DNA from: Hippophae tibetana
Taxonomy: Eukaryota > Streptophyta > Magnoliopsida > Rosales > Elaeagnaceae
Length of the DNA stretch: 64,000 bases
Assembly: GCA_037013495.1 (NCBI GenBank)
Contig: CM072811.1
Location: forward strand, 17,118,659-17,182,658
Direction of reading: 5' to 3'
Shown here: positions 55,120-64,000 of the stretch, one piece after another
Layout of the letters: each line of letters begins with the position of its first letter
How positions within the stretch are numbered: the first letter of the stretch is position 1
Position numbers and translations under genes: made by a program
The notes under the pieces: model-generated
What the model was told of the DNA's origin: nothing
The model's input: the letters and a program-made list of their open reading frames with translations, nothing else
Database searches by the model: none

Positions 55120-56322
55120 AACTATCAAGGACTATTTCTAGGATGACCCTTATTTATACAAGATTGTTCAAGATCATGTCATCTGGAGATGTGTAATTGA
55201 AAAAGAACATAAGAGAATTCTCACTTTTTGTCATGAACTTCATTATGTGGGCCATTTTGGTAGCGAAAAGATAGCCTATAAGATATTATAGTCTAGATTC
55301 TTTTGGCCCACTCTTTTTAAAAATGCTCATATGTTTTGTGCACAATGTGGTAGATGTCAAAGAACAGGAAACATAAGCAAAAGAGATGAAATTCCTTTGA
55401 CATCTAATTTAGTTGTTGAACTCTTTGATGTATGAGGGATTGACTTTATGGGTCCTTTTCCCATCCCAATGGTTTTCAATATATTTAGATTGTTGTGGAT
55501 TATGTATCCAAGTGGGTAGATGCTATTCCCACTAAAAACAATGATGCTAATGTTGTTGTAAAATTCTTGAAGGATTCAATATTTAGTAGGTTTGGAACAC
55601 CTAGAGCTAGGATAAGTGATGGAGGTAGCCATTTTTGTAATAAAATCTTTGATGGAGTATTAAAAAAGTACAACATCACACATAGAGTCGCTACTCCATA
55701 TCATCCTCAAACTTCTAGTTTAGTTGTGGTAAGTAATAGCCAAATCAAGGGAATCCTTGAACGTACTGTGCATCCTTCAAGGAAGAATTGTGCATTTAAG
55801 TTGAATGATGCCTTATGGGCATACCGTATAGCTTACAAAACACCCATTATGATGAGCCTTTACCGATTAATCTTTGGAAAAACATGCCATCTTCACGTTG
55901 AACTCAAACACAAGGCTTACTAGGAAATTAAAGAGTTAAACATGGACTTAGATAAAGTAGGAGAAAAATGATTACTCTATCTTAATGAGTTTGAAGAAAT
56001 TAGAAATGAAGCTTTTGAGAATGCCAAATTGTACAAAGAGCGTACTAAGCGCTATCATGACAGCAGGCTAGTTCTTAAGACTCCTCATCCAAGAATGAAT
56101 GTTCTTTTATTTAACTCTCATATGAGATTGTTTCCTGAAAAACTGAGATCAAGATGGGATGGACCATTCAAAATAGTCCAAGTATTTACTTATGGAGTAG
56201 TAGGATTATTGGATTCCAAGACACAAACAACATTCAAAGTCAATGGGCATCATATGAAGCCTTATTTAGAAGGACCACACAACATTGCCGAAATTGATTG
56301 CATGTGGCAGGGTAATCCTTAG
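55120..56322 (+). pseudogene. Element C integrase remnant
   Basis: Zinc-binding block: CHELHYVGHFGSEKIAYKIL and CGRCQRTGNISKRDE (55225-55395). Core: GIDFMGPFP (about 55438, first Asp kept), VVDYVSKWVDAIPTKNNDAN (55488), ARISDGGSHFCNK (about 55605, second Asp kept), and QTSSLVVVSNSQIKG (about 55710-55750), where the usual GQVE has become LVVV-type sequence, so the catalytic Glu seems lost. Then LNDALWAYRIAYKTPIMMS (55800-55857). The C-terminal SH3-like part at 56029-56322 reads LRSRWDGPFKIVQVFTYG and FKVNGHHMKPYLEG. Stops at about 55434, 55921 and 55968. Confidence 0.87.
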
Positions 56323-58208
56323 TACCATAATGATGCATCTTACTAAGACGTTATACTAAGCGCTAGATGGCAGGAAACCCATCATTGAAAGGTAATTTTA
56401 TTTTATTTAGTTTGTTTTCTTTTATGAGCACTTTGTTTATTTTATTGCATACAATAATTTCTTTTTAAGATGTGTTAGAGTACTTGTTTGTATGATTCAA
56501 ATTTGATGTTGGATGCAACTAACGTTTTCCATCAAAATCCTTAATACATAAAGCAATTTGGTAACTTTTCTATCCCTTCTCTTTTACAATTTGCATTTTT
56601 TTACATTGAGGACAATGTAGATTTTAGGTTTGGGGTGGTAGGATTTAAAAGTTACACAAATTAGGAAAACACATATTTTTTTTATAAACAATGTGCCCTT
56701 ATTTTTCTTATTTAGTTGTATGTTTTCACATTAATTGTTTCCTTTAATATATTTGATTTTCTTTTATATATGTGTGTTATTTTCTTTATTTGTGTGTTTA
56801 GGTAAATTAGAGTAGTGTTTAATATTTTTTTCATAAAAGTTGATCATGTCTTAGAATTAAATTTAAACGATGTTTAAGTATTTTTTGCACTATTAGGTTA
56901 ATTTCCAAAAACATATCATGAAATAATGTGATAATTAGTTAGTTTTTGTCATGAGTGTTTCTTGATAAGGTATGGAAATTATATTAAACCCAAAATTGGT
57001 GTTTAGGAATCAAATAGTGAAGACTACCCTTGTGAGAAATATTTTAAGTCCATTGTCCTTTATTCTGAGTGATAAATATTATTTTTTCTACTCTAAACAC
57101 TTTTATTTTTATTTTTTCAGTATTATTAGATTATCTCTATTGGACTTAGCATTGAATGTTTGGATTTTTACATCTTAATGAAGTGTTATATATTTATTTT
57201 TCATTTGCTTATATTAAATGATTTAAGTAGAAATTGATAGTATATGTCTTTCTTCATTCATACATGACTTCTATTAAAAAAGAGATATATCTAGGGTTAC
57301 CTATACAAATTAAAACATAAAAGCCAAATATTAACTACTCACCTAACCATATAAAAGGTACAATCTGTACATGGGTACACTCTATAAAAATGGATTCTCT
57401 TATAAAATAAATATATGAGTTCTAAAAAAATAGAAAGAAAGAGAGGAAAATGAATAGTATAATCTATTTACTATGACCCAAAAAGCTTGAACAGTTGTGA
57501 GAAAATGGTTTACTGCAAAATAAAATATAGGAAGTAATTCCCTAAGAAGTCATTGCATTTTTCTATATTTTTTAAAAGACATTTTACTTGATATTTTTAT
57601 TTAATGAATTTGATTGATGCATGAAAGTAATGTATAATATTTTATAAATCCTTACATTTGATTCCTTTCATAAGATCAACGTTAAAGTAACACTTTTAGC
57701 CTTTCTTCTTTATACATATGCGAACATATTAGTTCATTTCTATATATCAACTCTTTTGCATATAAATTAGTATGAGTGTTTGACCCCATAGGATTCAGTT
57801 TTTTTGGAGTATTGACTTATAAGGAATAGAGTCAAATTGAATTCGAATTCCTCACTCTAAGTTTGCGTGAAATTAAATTGATACATTTTTTATATGAAAT
57901 ATGAAAATAATTTTCAACTAATTTTTATAATATATCATGAATGTTTAGGAAGTTGAAATAATCTATGCTTAAGATTTTAGTTATGAAATTTAAAAGAGAT
58001 TATAATCAAGATATATTTTTGTATAATTGTGAGTATCATTACTGAAAACCCTCATGCGACTTAAACTTGTCTACTAGAGCAATCCAGGGGTTTAAAGGCT
58101 TGTTGCATATGCTAAATGCAACAGTGTTAATCTACGAAAGTGATTTTAGATAGTTTAATTTTTAGTTTTTACTACTTCTCTTTCTAGCAAGAAGCTGGTT
58201 GGGGGTTG
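56323..58208 (+). other. Element C 3' non-coding region
   Basis: No conserved protein. It holds the ttacattgaggacaatg block and purine tract ggtttggggtggtagg (56600-56642), then AT-rich sequence homologous to 7960-8850 of element D in reverse, and a final purine-rich gctggttgggggttg (58194-58208) just before the 3' LTR. Confidence 0.7.
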
Positions 58209-59785
58209 TGATGATTGCTTAAAAAGCAATAAAATTCTCATAATTTAATACAATTTAATTGATTAAATAGATTTATATTTGTATGATTTTATCGTATTTT
58301 ATATAAATTTTTATTTTCAGAATTATAGGTAGTTTTATTGTTTTTTAGGTATTTTCGTTCAAAATTAACTTAAAGACTCGAAGAAAAATACTGGAGGCAA
58401 TACATCACAAATATGTTGAGAAACTAAATGAGTAAAAGTAAAAAAGATGGAATAATTTGATAAAATGGGTCAAACTGGTTGAAAATGCCAAAAATCTACT
58501 CGTAGCTACTAATGTACGCCTAGTCTCGCCCTCACCAATGCGTGCGCATGCACGCTCAGTACATGCCTAGCATACGCTTGCACGCAATCAGCACATGCCC
58601 AACACACACCTGCACGCAGCTGACATATACCCATCACACGCCCGCACATAGTCGGTACATGCCCAATACACGCCTGCATGCGCGCACGAACACTTGCTCG
58701 CACAGTGTCCCACGGGCACCAGTACACACTTGCACCGTGTCTCGTGTGCCCTCCAATTGCCTATCTACCACAAATTTTGCACCCTACACGAGTGCTAGCC
58801 TGTCCAAATGTGTCCAACATTAAGTTTTGGCCTTTTCCTCACTTATAAAAGAAATTTCTCCCTCCATTGTAAAACATACAATTTTCTTAGCTCTTTATCT
58901 CTCTAGATTTCTCTCTCTATATAGTTTTTTTAGTTTTTAGTTTTTAGTTTTAAAGTTCTCTTTTCGAGAAAAACTAACTTAGCTTTTATAGATTTTTAGT
59001 TTTTGATTCAATAAAAGGAAATGCAAATCCGTTTGGAGGTTTTTCAACAACAGAATTAACACTAAAATTTTGTAATGATTCTTTTGATGTATAATTTTAA
59101 AATAAATTTTTTATAGTTATTTTTATATTTTATTTTTATATGTTATGTTTAATTTTTCTATGATTAAATTTTTAACATGGTTGGCTGTTTGTAAATACGA
59201 TATAATAATAATGTTGTTATGCTTGCAAAATATTAGATAGGTAAAACATTTCTATAAAATAAATTAATTCTATTTTTATTCAAGATTTTATATTAAGGAT
59301 GTTAGTGATAAATATATTATTTTTCATTTAAAGCTTAAATTTGAAAATTAGATTTTAAGGTTTAATTAACTGATCTGATTTAGAATAGTGCTATTTTATT
59401 TATTGGTACAATCGCTTAGTCGTTAGAGTGAAGCTCTATTTTAAATTTTTTATAATAACTCTTATTCAAAAATGTATTGACAACATTTTTTCTAGTAATG
59501 GTTTTAAAACTTGAAAGTTAGTACTCGAATAATTAAATTTTTAGTTTTAATTTGGACACCTTGAATAATATTTAAAATTTATAATCCTACCAAAGGTGGT
59601 ATTTAAATGGTTCATTTTCAATATTTTAGATAAAAAGAATTAATTTAATTAACCTAATTAATTATTGACCCCACCCATAGGTGCCAAAGGTGGCATTTGT
59701 TTAATGATTTGTGCACTTGCTAGAGTTTTACAAATATAAAACAAAAGTATCCGTAAGATTGTCATTGCATACCGATCTTGTTTCA
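58209..59785 (+). repeat. 3' LTR of element C (internal deletion)
   Basis: Starts TGATGATTGCTTAAAAAGCA and matches 50629 and 37213. TATA-like CTTATAAAA lies at 58842. The GC-richer tandem repeat is at 58520-58700. Between the cacccataggtg word (about 59672) and gatttgtgcacttgc (about 59706), a few hundred bases present in the 37213 copy are missing. The end near 59785 (ttgtttca) is set by alignment to ...TTGTTCATCA of other copies. Confidence 0.83.
58520..58700. repeat. GC-rich minisatellite in U3 of 3' LTR
   Basis: About four to five units of roughly 32-36 bp based on cacatgcccaacacacgcctgcacgcag. The unit differs from that of the 37213 LTR although the position is the same. Open frames in both directions here reflect the repeat. 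Confidence 0.82.
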
Positions 59786-61300
59786 TTGGGCAACCATATA
59801 GAAGTCCAATTCTCGGGTATATGATTTGAGATTTGTTCACCATTTCATCTTGAATGATTGTTCCTAAATTGAAGGCAATTCCTTTTCCAATAAATATAAA
59901 ATCTTAGCATGTAGGTAGCCAATCTCAAAAGAGTGCTTGGAAGATAACATATTGTGACAAACCATCTTATTTAAAACCCGAATAAAAGGAGTGAATTCAC
60001 CTAGGATATACAATTGTATAGAGTTAATGCTGACATTGGGTGAACTTTTTAGTTCAGTGAACAAATTTTCATTTGAAATGTTGCACGGTTTCAAGTGAAA
60101 ATTGACATCCCCGGTGTTTGTGATTGATAGAAAAGTGTTGATTCTCTAGGCCGAAATGTCAATAGTTTTGTTTTGAATGAGTACCTTATAACTCATTGGC
60201 CTAGGGTGATGTATTTTTGAATCAATATTAGCATATAATTCACAAACCAAGGATCAACAACATAATTTTGAAGGTGTAAACAAGGATTGTCGACTTAGAG
60301 CTCTAATGGCTTGTATAATTCCTATCTCAAGAAATTCAATACAAGTAATGCTACATTCAAGTAAATTAGGTGTTTAAAGATAGTTATTTAATACCTAGCT
60401 TGAGAATATTTATCCCACCATTGAGATAAAAATGGAACAGGTGCATCTTATAAGGGTTCTTATTATAGAGCCATAATATGAAAATAAAGCACAAATCCAA
60501 ATGAACCAAAATATCCCTATGAATTGAGAACACAAAAATTGATCAAAAATTCCAAATAAATCGAGGATTGGAAGTCAATGAACTATTGTTGGAGTAAAGG
60601 AAGGGGATTTATGGTGATATTTAAGCCAAATCCTTGTAAATAGAGAAATTCTAAGTGAAATGGGATAAAAATGAGGAGTTTTGGTGAATTTTTGAGGAAA
60701 TCCAAACAAAGAGGGGGAAGTGAAAGGGGTTTAGGGTTCGTGGGAGGGAATGGAAAAATAAGAGGAGTATTGAAACTGAACCTGCTCGCCCTTAATTTGT
60801 ATAGTAAATGGGGAAGGTATATGTTTTCTATGAATAACTCATCATCGAATATAAGTAATAATATAAGAAAAATAATGTTCTCTTGTGCTTCCATAACATC
60901 GATAGATCGATATTCAAACTTTGATTGATCCAGTTCATCGTAGATCGATTTACATTCAATGTTTCTTGAAATGCATCTACTCCTCCTAAGTTTTATAACT
61001 ACACAATTACTTAATAAAAAAATCAAATAAAACAAGAAATATCAGACAAAAGTTTAATAAAATAATTGTTTTGGATAAAGGTAGTAGGTTTATTCAAACA
61101 TGAATATAACTAAAATTAATCAATTTGAAAAAAAATCATTCTTGATCAGAATTGAATGATTCATTGTATGTATAAGTATTCTAATAAAACACATATACAT
61201 TCATCTCATTTATGATTAGTCATGAAATATGCAAAAAACAAAAAAAAACCATATCAACTATCATGAAAAACTGCATTTAAGTTCTTACTTTCACAAAGTA
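59786..61300 (-). pseudogene. Unrecognised minus-strand remnant beside copia gag
   Basis: Minus-strand frames include GEFTPFIRVLNKMVCHNML and SFEIGYLHAKILYLLEKELP (about 60000-59880), then YPRIGLLYGCP at the element C border, loosely like Transposase_32-type plant transposon proteins (x-x-R-V-L-x-x-I-x-x-N-x-L...). An upstream frame at 61035-60583 is Pro/Leu-rich near its end and not recognised. No copia integrase or RT was found. Assignment is weak; it may be an extra ORF of the copia element or another element. Confidence 0.35.
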
Positions 61301-61329
61301 AAATTACTTACAAAGAGACAACTTTATTT

Positions 61330-62960
61330 TTTCTTTTGTATTCCCCTTTTGTGTACGAGGGATTCATTATTTTTTCTTTCATAAAATTACTTGAATTTAG
61401 ATCATTAATATGTTTATACAATTCAAGTTTATCTCTATTTAGTATGGAGGAATTTGTTTCAAAGGATTTTATTCTTTCTTTAAGTTTATTTACTTCTATA
61501 AGTAACTTATCATTTTATTTCTTACAACCTATTTAATCTATAAAACATTCATGAAGGCTATTAGCATTACATTTTTTCGATAGGAATTCAGTGTCATTAT
61601 CTTCATTATCTAAATCAATATTAGACTTACAGGAGTGTCCACCAATTCTTGCAGTAAATGTCAGAAAGTTGATGTCACTGTTTCTAATTCAACTGGATTA
61701 TCACTATCATTTTTAGAGTAAGTGTAGCATCAAAGGATCTTCTAGTTTTGTTCTTCCTTTTAGGGAAGTCAGCCCATAACCAATACATTCAAAACATTGA
61801 GGTCCAATAAGTTTAGGTTTCTTCCCTTTAGAACTCATATTTGTAAGTTTTCTTAGATTTTCATCCTTTGGGCGACTTGATTGTCCTTTGCTTTAGGTTT
61901 TTTTCTTATGAATATTTCCTTACAAACTTCTAGCTATGAGTACCAGGTATTCATCATCATTGTCACCATCTTTAGTCATGTCTATTTTGAAAGTGACACT
62001 TTGTTCTCTGTTGGAGTTCGAAAGCTCATCTCAAAAGTAAGAAGGGAGCCAACTAGTTCCTCAATTTTGATAGTTCCCACATCTTTGTTTTCATCAATAA
62101 TAGTGACCTTTGCATGGAAGCAATATGGTAAAAAATAGAGATTCTTTCAAACCAACCTAAATTTGTCAATTTACTCACAAAGATTAGTAGATCAATTAGC
62201 TATATCACATAATTTAATATAAAATTCAGAGATGGTTTCAAACTATTTCCTTACAAACTTCTAGCTCTGAGTACTAGGTCTTCATCTTCATCGTCACCAT
62301 CTTCTGTCATGGCTGTTTTGAAAGCGATACTTTTTTCTCTATTGGAGTTCTAAACCTCATCTCAAAAGTGAGAAGGGAGCCAACTAGTTCCTCCATTTTG
62401 ATAGTTCCCACATCTTTGTTTTCATCAATAACAGTGACCTTTGCATGGAAAAATATGGTAAAGAATAGAGATTCTTTCAAACCAACCTAAATTCCTCAAT
62501 TTTCTCACAAAGATTAGCAGATGAGTTTGCTATATCACATAATTTAATATAAAATTCAAAAAAGGTTTCAAACTCTTCCATTCTAAGATTTTCAAACCTA
62601 ATACCTAACATGCAAATTTTTGTTCTTTTAACTTGAGTGGTGCCCTCATAAGAAAACTCTAAAGTACCCTAGGCATGCTTGACAGTTTCAACATCATATA
62701 TATAACAAAATTCATTGGTAGACACAATATTAAAGACAACATTTATACATTTTTTATTCCAATTACTACCAGTCTTATATTCAATGGTCCATTCATTCAT
62801 AGGTTAAGAATGACAACATTATCTTTGGTAATCATAGGTAATTCCCAACTATAAATAACAAAGTGTCAGACACTCTCATCCATAGATGTAGAAATGCTCT
62901 TATATAAGCCTTCTAGTATGGATAGTTAGATCCATCAAAGGAGGGGTCGCGGGTTGTAGA
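61330..62960 (-). pseudogene. Ty1/copia gag remnant with 331-bp duplication
   Basis: Minus strand, UBN2-type Gag. From the gag start side: EFYIKLCDIANSSANLCEKI (about 62560-62500), a stretch like LPKRFxxKVTVIEE (decayed), LSKWRN-LAPF (decayed 'L-DELVGSL' block), then a SIAFKTAMTEDGDDEDED-like acidic part (about 62330-62270) typical of the Gag C-terminal region. Near 61800-61760 the zinc knuckle reads PQCFECIGYG and is broken by a frameshift. It ends in a Lys/Glu-rich helical tail (61500-61330: VNKLKERIKSFETNSSILNR). A direct duplication of 331 bp lies inside. Stops are frequent. Confidence 0.75.
61913..62574. repeat. Tandem duplication, 331-bp unit
   Basis: Copy 1 (61913-62243) and copy 2 (62244-62574) both start tatttccttacaaacttct and share the whole unit at roughly 93 percent by eye, including gagaagggagccaactagtt. 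It duplicates the C-terminal half of the copia gag. 331 is not a multiple of three. Confidence 0.9.
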
Positions 62961-63023
62961 CAAACTCTCTCTCAAATGATTCATAACAAGGTCCTAGGAA
63001 ATACTAAGTGTATCTTGTAACTT

Positions 63024-63035
63024 GCTCTGATACCA
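63024..63035 (-). promoter_or_regulatory. Initiator tRNA-Met primer-binding site of copia
   Basis: The minus strand reads TGGTATCAGAGC, the exact 12-base complement of the plant initiator tRNA-Met 3' end used as primer by most copia elements. It lies two bases inside the LTR end at 63038. Confidence 0.92.
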
Positions 63036-63037
63036 AA

Positions 63038-64000
63038 TGAAATTTTTTTAGTTATGAATCTAATTTAACAAGATTCGTGATTTGGTAATTAATAAAATGT
63101 GCCACTAAAACTTCATATATGGATAGACTTGCAATCATGTGTAAATAAAATAATATGAAAATAGAAATTGACATATGATATTTTTAGGTGAAAAAACCTA
63201 GACCACACCAATGGAAAAATACCAATCCATTGGACCATCTAACTATCCACTATGAAAATAATGTTCGATTACAAGGCCAGGACTCAAGCTACCCATCATA
63301 GATAATGCCATCAAATAACATATTTACAAGCCTGTACTTCTTTCATAGTCTTCATAAGTAAGGTGTTTTGATTCAGGCCAACGTTCCAATAAACTCAAGT
63401 CATATAATTTATCAAACCCATTAAGCTAACACCTATAAAGTTAGCTAAAAAACATGTGTAAGGTGTGTCCTATAGTGGATTAAACAGTGAACAATCGTAG
63501 CTAGATGATTTAATAAAATATCAATGAAATCAAAATCACTAGCAAACCTATAACAGATGATTAAGCACATGATCACAAATAATGTAGGATTGTTAATAAA
63601 TCAAACACAACCACAAAATGTTTGATAGATTAACTAAAGAAAGAATGCTAACAAAATATGATTTTGCAAAACAGATTTAGAGAAAGAGCTTAAGTTGCAA
63701 AAGTTAAAATTGTGGTTAAGGAAAACAAGAGGTATTAGATTATTTAAATAAAAATAATAATGAAGCCCTAATAAAGCATTAAATAATATGGACAATATTG
63801 TAATTGACAAGTTTGACTCGAGTAAAAAATTAAGGTATGAGTTAAAATCCTCACCACTCAATCGATTGAATCAATAGGCTGAATCATTTCGATCGATCCA
63901 TGCTACAATTAATAAAAAACAAGGTCAAGTAGATCGAATTCGATCCTATCTTAATCAATCTAGTCCTCGATCGATCAAACCCAAAACTTTGATTGATCTA
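63038..64000 (-). repeat. 5' LTR of copia element (cut by window end)
   Basis: The LTR end next to the PBS is TG at 63038 (CA on the minus strand). The first 330 bases resemble 49445-49770 and more loosely 16439. The outer part (63840-64000) is dense in atcgat/gatcgat words. The outer border lies beyond the window. Confidence 0.75.

Larger units (their letters stand above)
50629..59785 (+). mobile_element. Gypsy element C with both LTRs
   Basis: Family-C LTRs at 50629 to about 52108 and 58209-59785 flank gag, a damaged protease region, reverse transcriptase, RNase H and integrase in Ty3/gypsy order. The protein blocks resemble element A and element D. The 5' LTR lacks its end and the PBS; the 3' LTR lacks a few hundred bases before its end. 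No clear target duplication was found (GGCCA against TTGGG). Stops are frequent. It interrupts copia-related DNA on both sides. Confidence 0.85.

Noticed and set aside
58509..58823. Opposed open frames rich in His/Cys/Thr
   Set aside because: Repeat-derived frames in the U3 minisatellite of the element C LTR, open in both directions.
60671..60928. Plus-strand frame of 85 codons, Gly/Arg-rich start
   Set aside because: Overlaps a minus-strand frame in copia-related DNA; neither shows a known family and coding strand cannot be decided.
49445..64000. One copia element with LTRs at 49445 and 63038 split by element C
   Set aside because: Attractive, but the LTRs match only over about 330 bases at about 70 percent, and no pol or shared target duplication was seen; kept as a possibility only.
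1..64000. CRISPR arrays, bacterial operons, rRNA genes
   Set aside because: None seen; spaced short repeats of CRISPR type are absent and all tandem repeats are explained by LTR or element internal arrays.

Overview
The window is a stretch of plant nuclear DNA, most likely from a eudicot. It is strongly AT-rich, has one intron-containing gene with plant-style splice sites, and is otherwise filled with plant-type LTR retrotransposons (Ty3/gypsy of the Athila/Tat type and Ty1/copia) and one CACTA (En/Spm) DNA transposon. No bacterial-style operon, CRISPR array, rRNA or intact tRNA gene was seen. Almost every mobile element is broken by stops, frameshifts or deletions; those proteins are annotated as remnants.

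Layout. 1-254: edge of an LTR (family B) inserted into the protease of gypsy element A. 255-6311: element A, protease to integrase plus a 3' LTR-like region. 6873-15589 (minus): element D, a gypsy relative with gag but no reverse transcriptase or integrase; its gag is split by a solo LTR (family C, 12078-13896) with a perfect 5-bp target duplication. 15600-17370 (minus): copia gag, primer-binding site and LTR. 17371-26301 (minus): a CACTA transposon with a CAC duplication, carrying a decayed TNP2-type transposase gene and a second gene with Transposase_24-like, DUF8039-like and Ulp1-like parts. 27923-35029 (plus): the only host gene, a two-exon D-2-hydroxyacid dehydrogenase of the glyoxylate/hydroxypyruvate reductase HPR3 type; its 6.1-kb intron contains a dead copia element, an inverted-repeat element and a SINE-like tandem pair. 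36605-49264 (minus): a Tat-like element bounded by AAAGG duplications, with gag and protease but no reverse transcriptase or integrase, tandem repeats, and an antisense Transposase_28-like ORF. It has been hit twice, by a family-C solo LTR (37213-39125, TATCC) and by a family-B solo LTR (44497-46492, ACTAC). 49445-50628 and 59786-64000 (minus): copia-related DNA with LTR, PBS and gag. 50629-59785 (plus): gypsy element C with both LTRs, gag, RT and integrase, between those two copia-related parts.

How it fits together. The window is a nested insertion record around one metabolic gene. Joining the sequence across the solo LTRs restores reading continuity of the interrupted gag (element D) and protease (Tat-like element), which fixes the order of insertion. 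Family C and family D LTRs are related; the C LTRs share ends, TATA region and small stem-loops but carry a different GC-rich minisatellite at the same U3 position in each copy. The strongest candidates for something little described are the pol-less Tat-like element with its antisense ORF, the copy-specific U3 minisatellites, the long hairpin inside the CACTA element, and an inverted 154-bp patch that replaces the protease-RT junction of element C.
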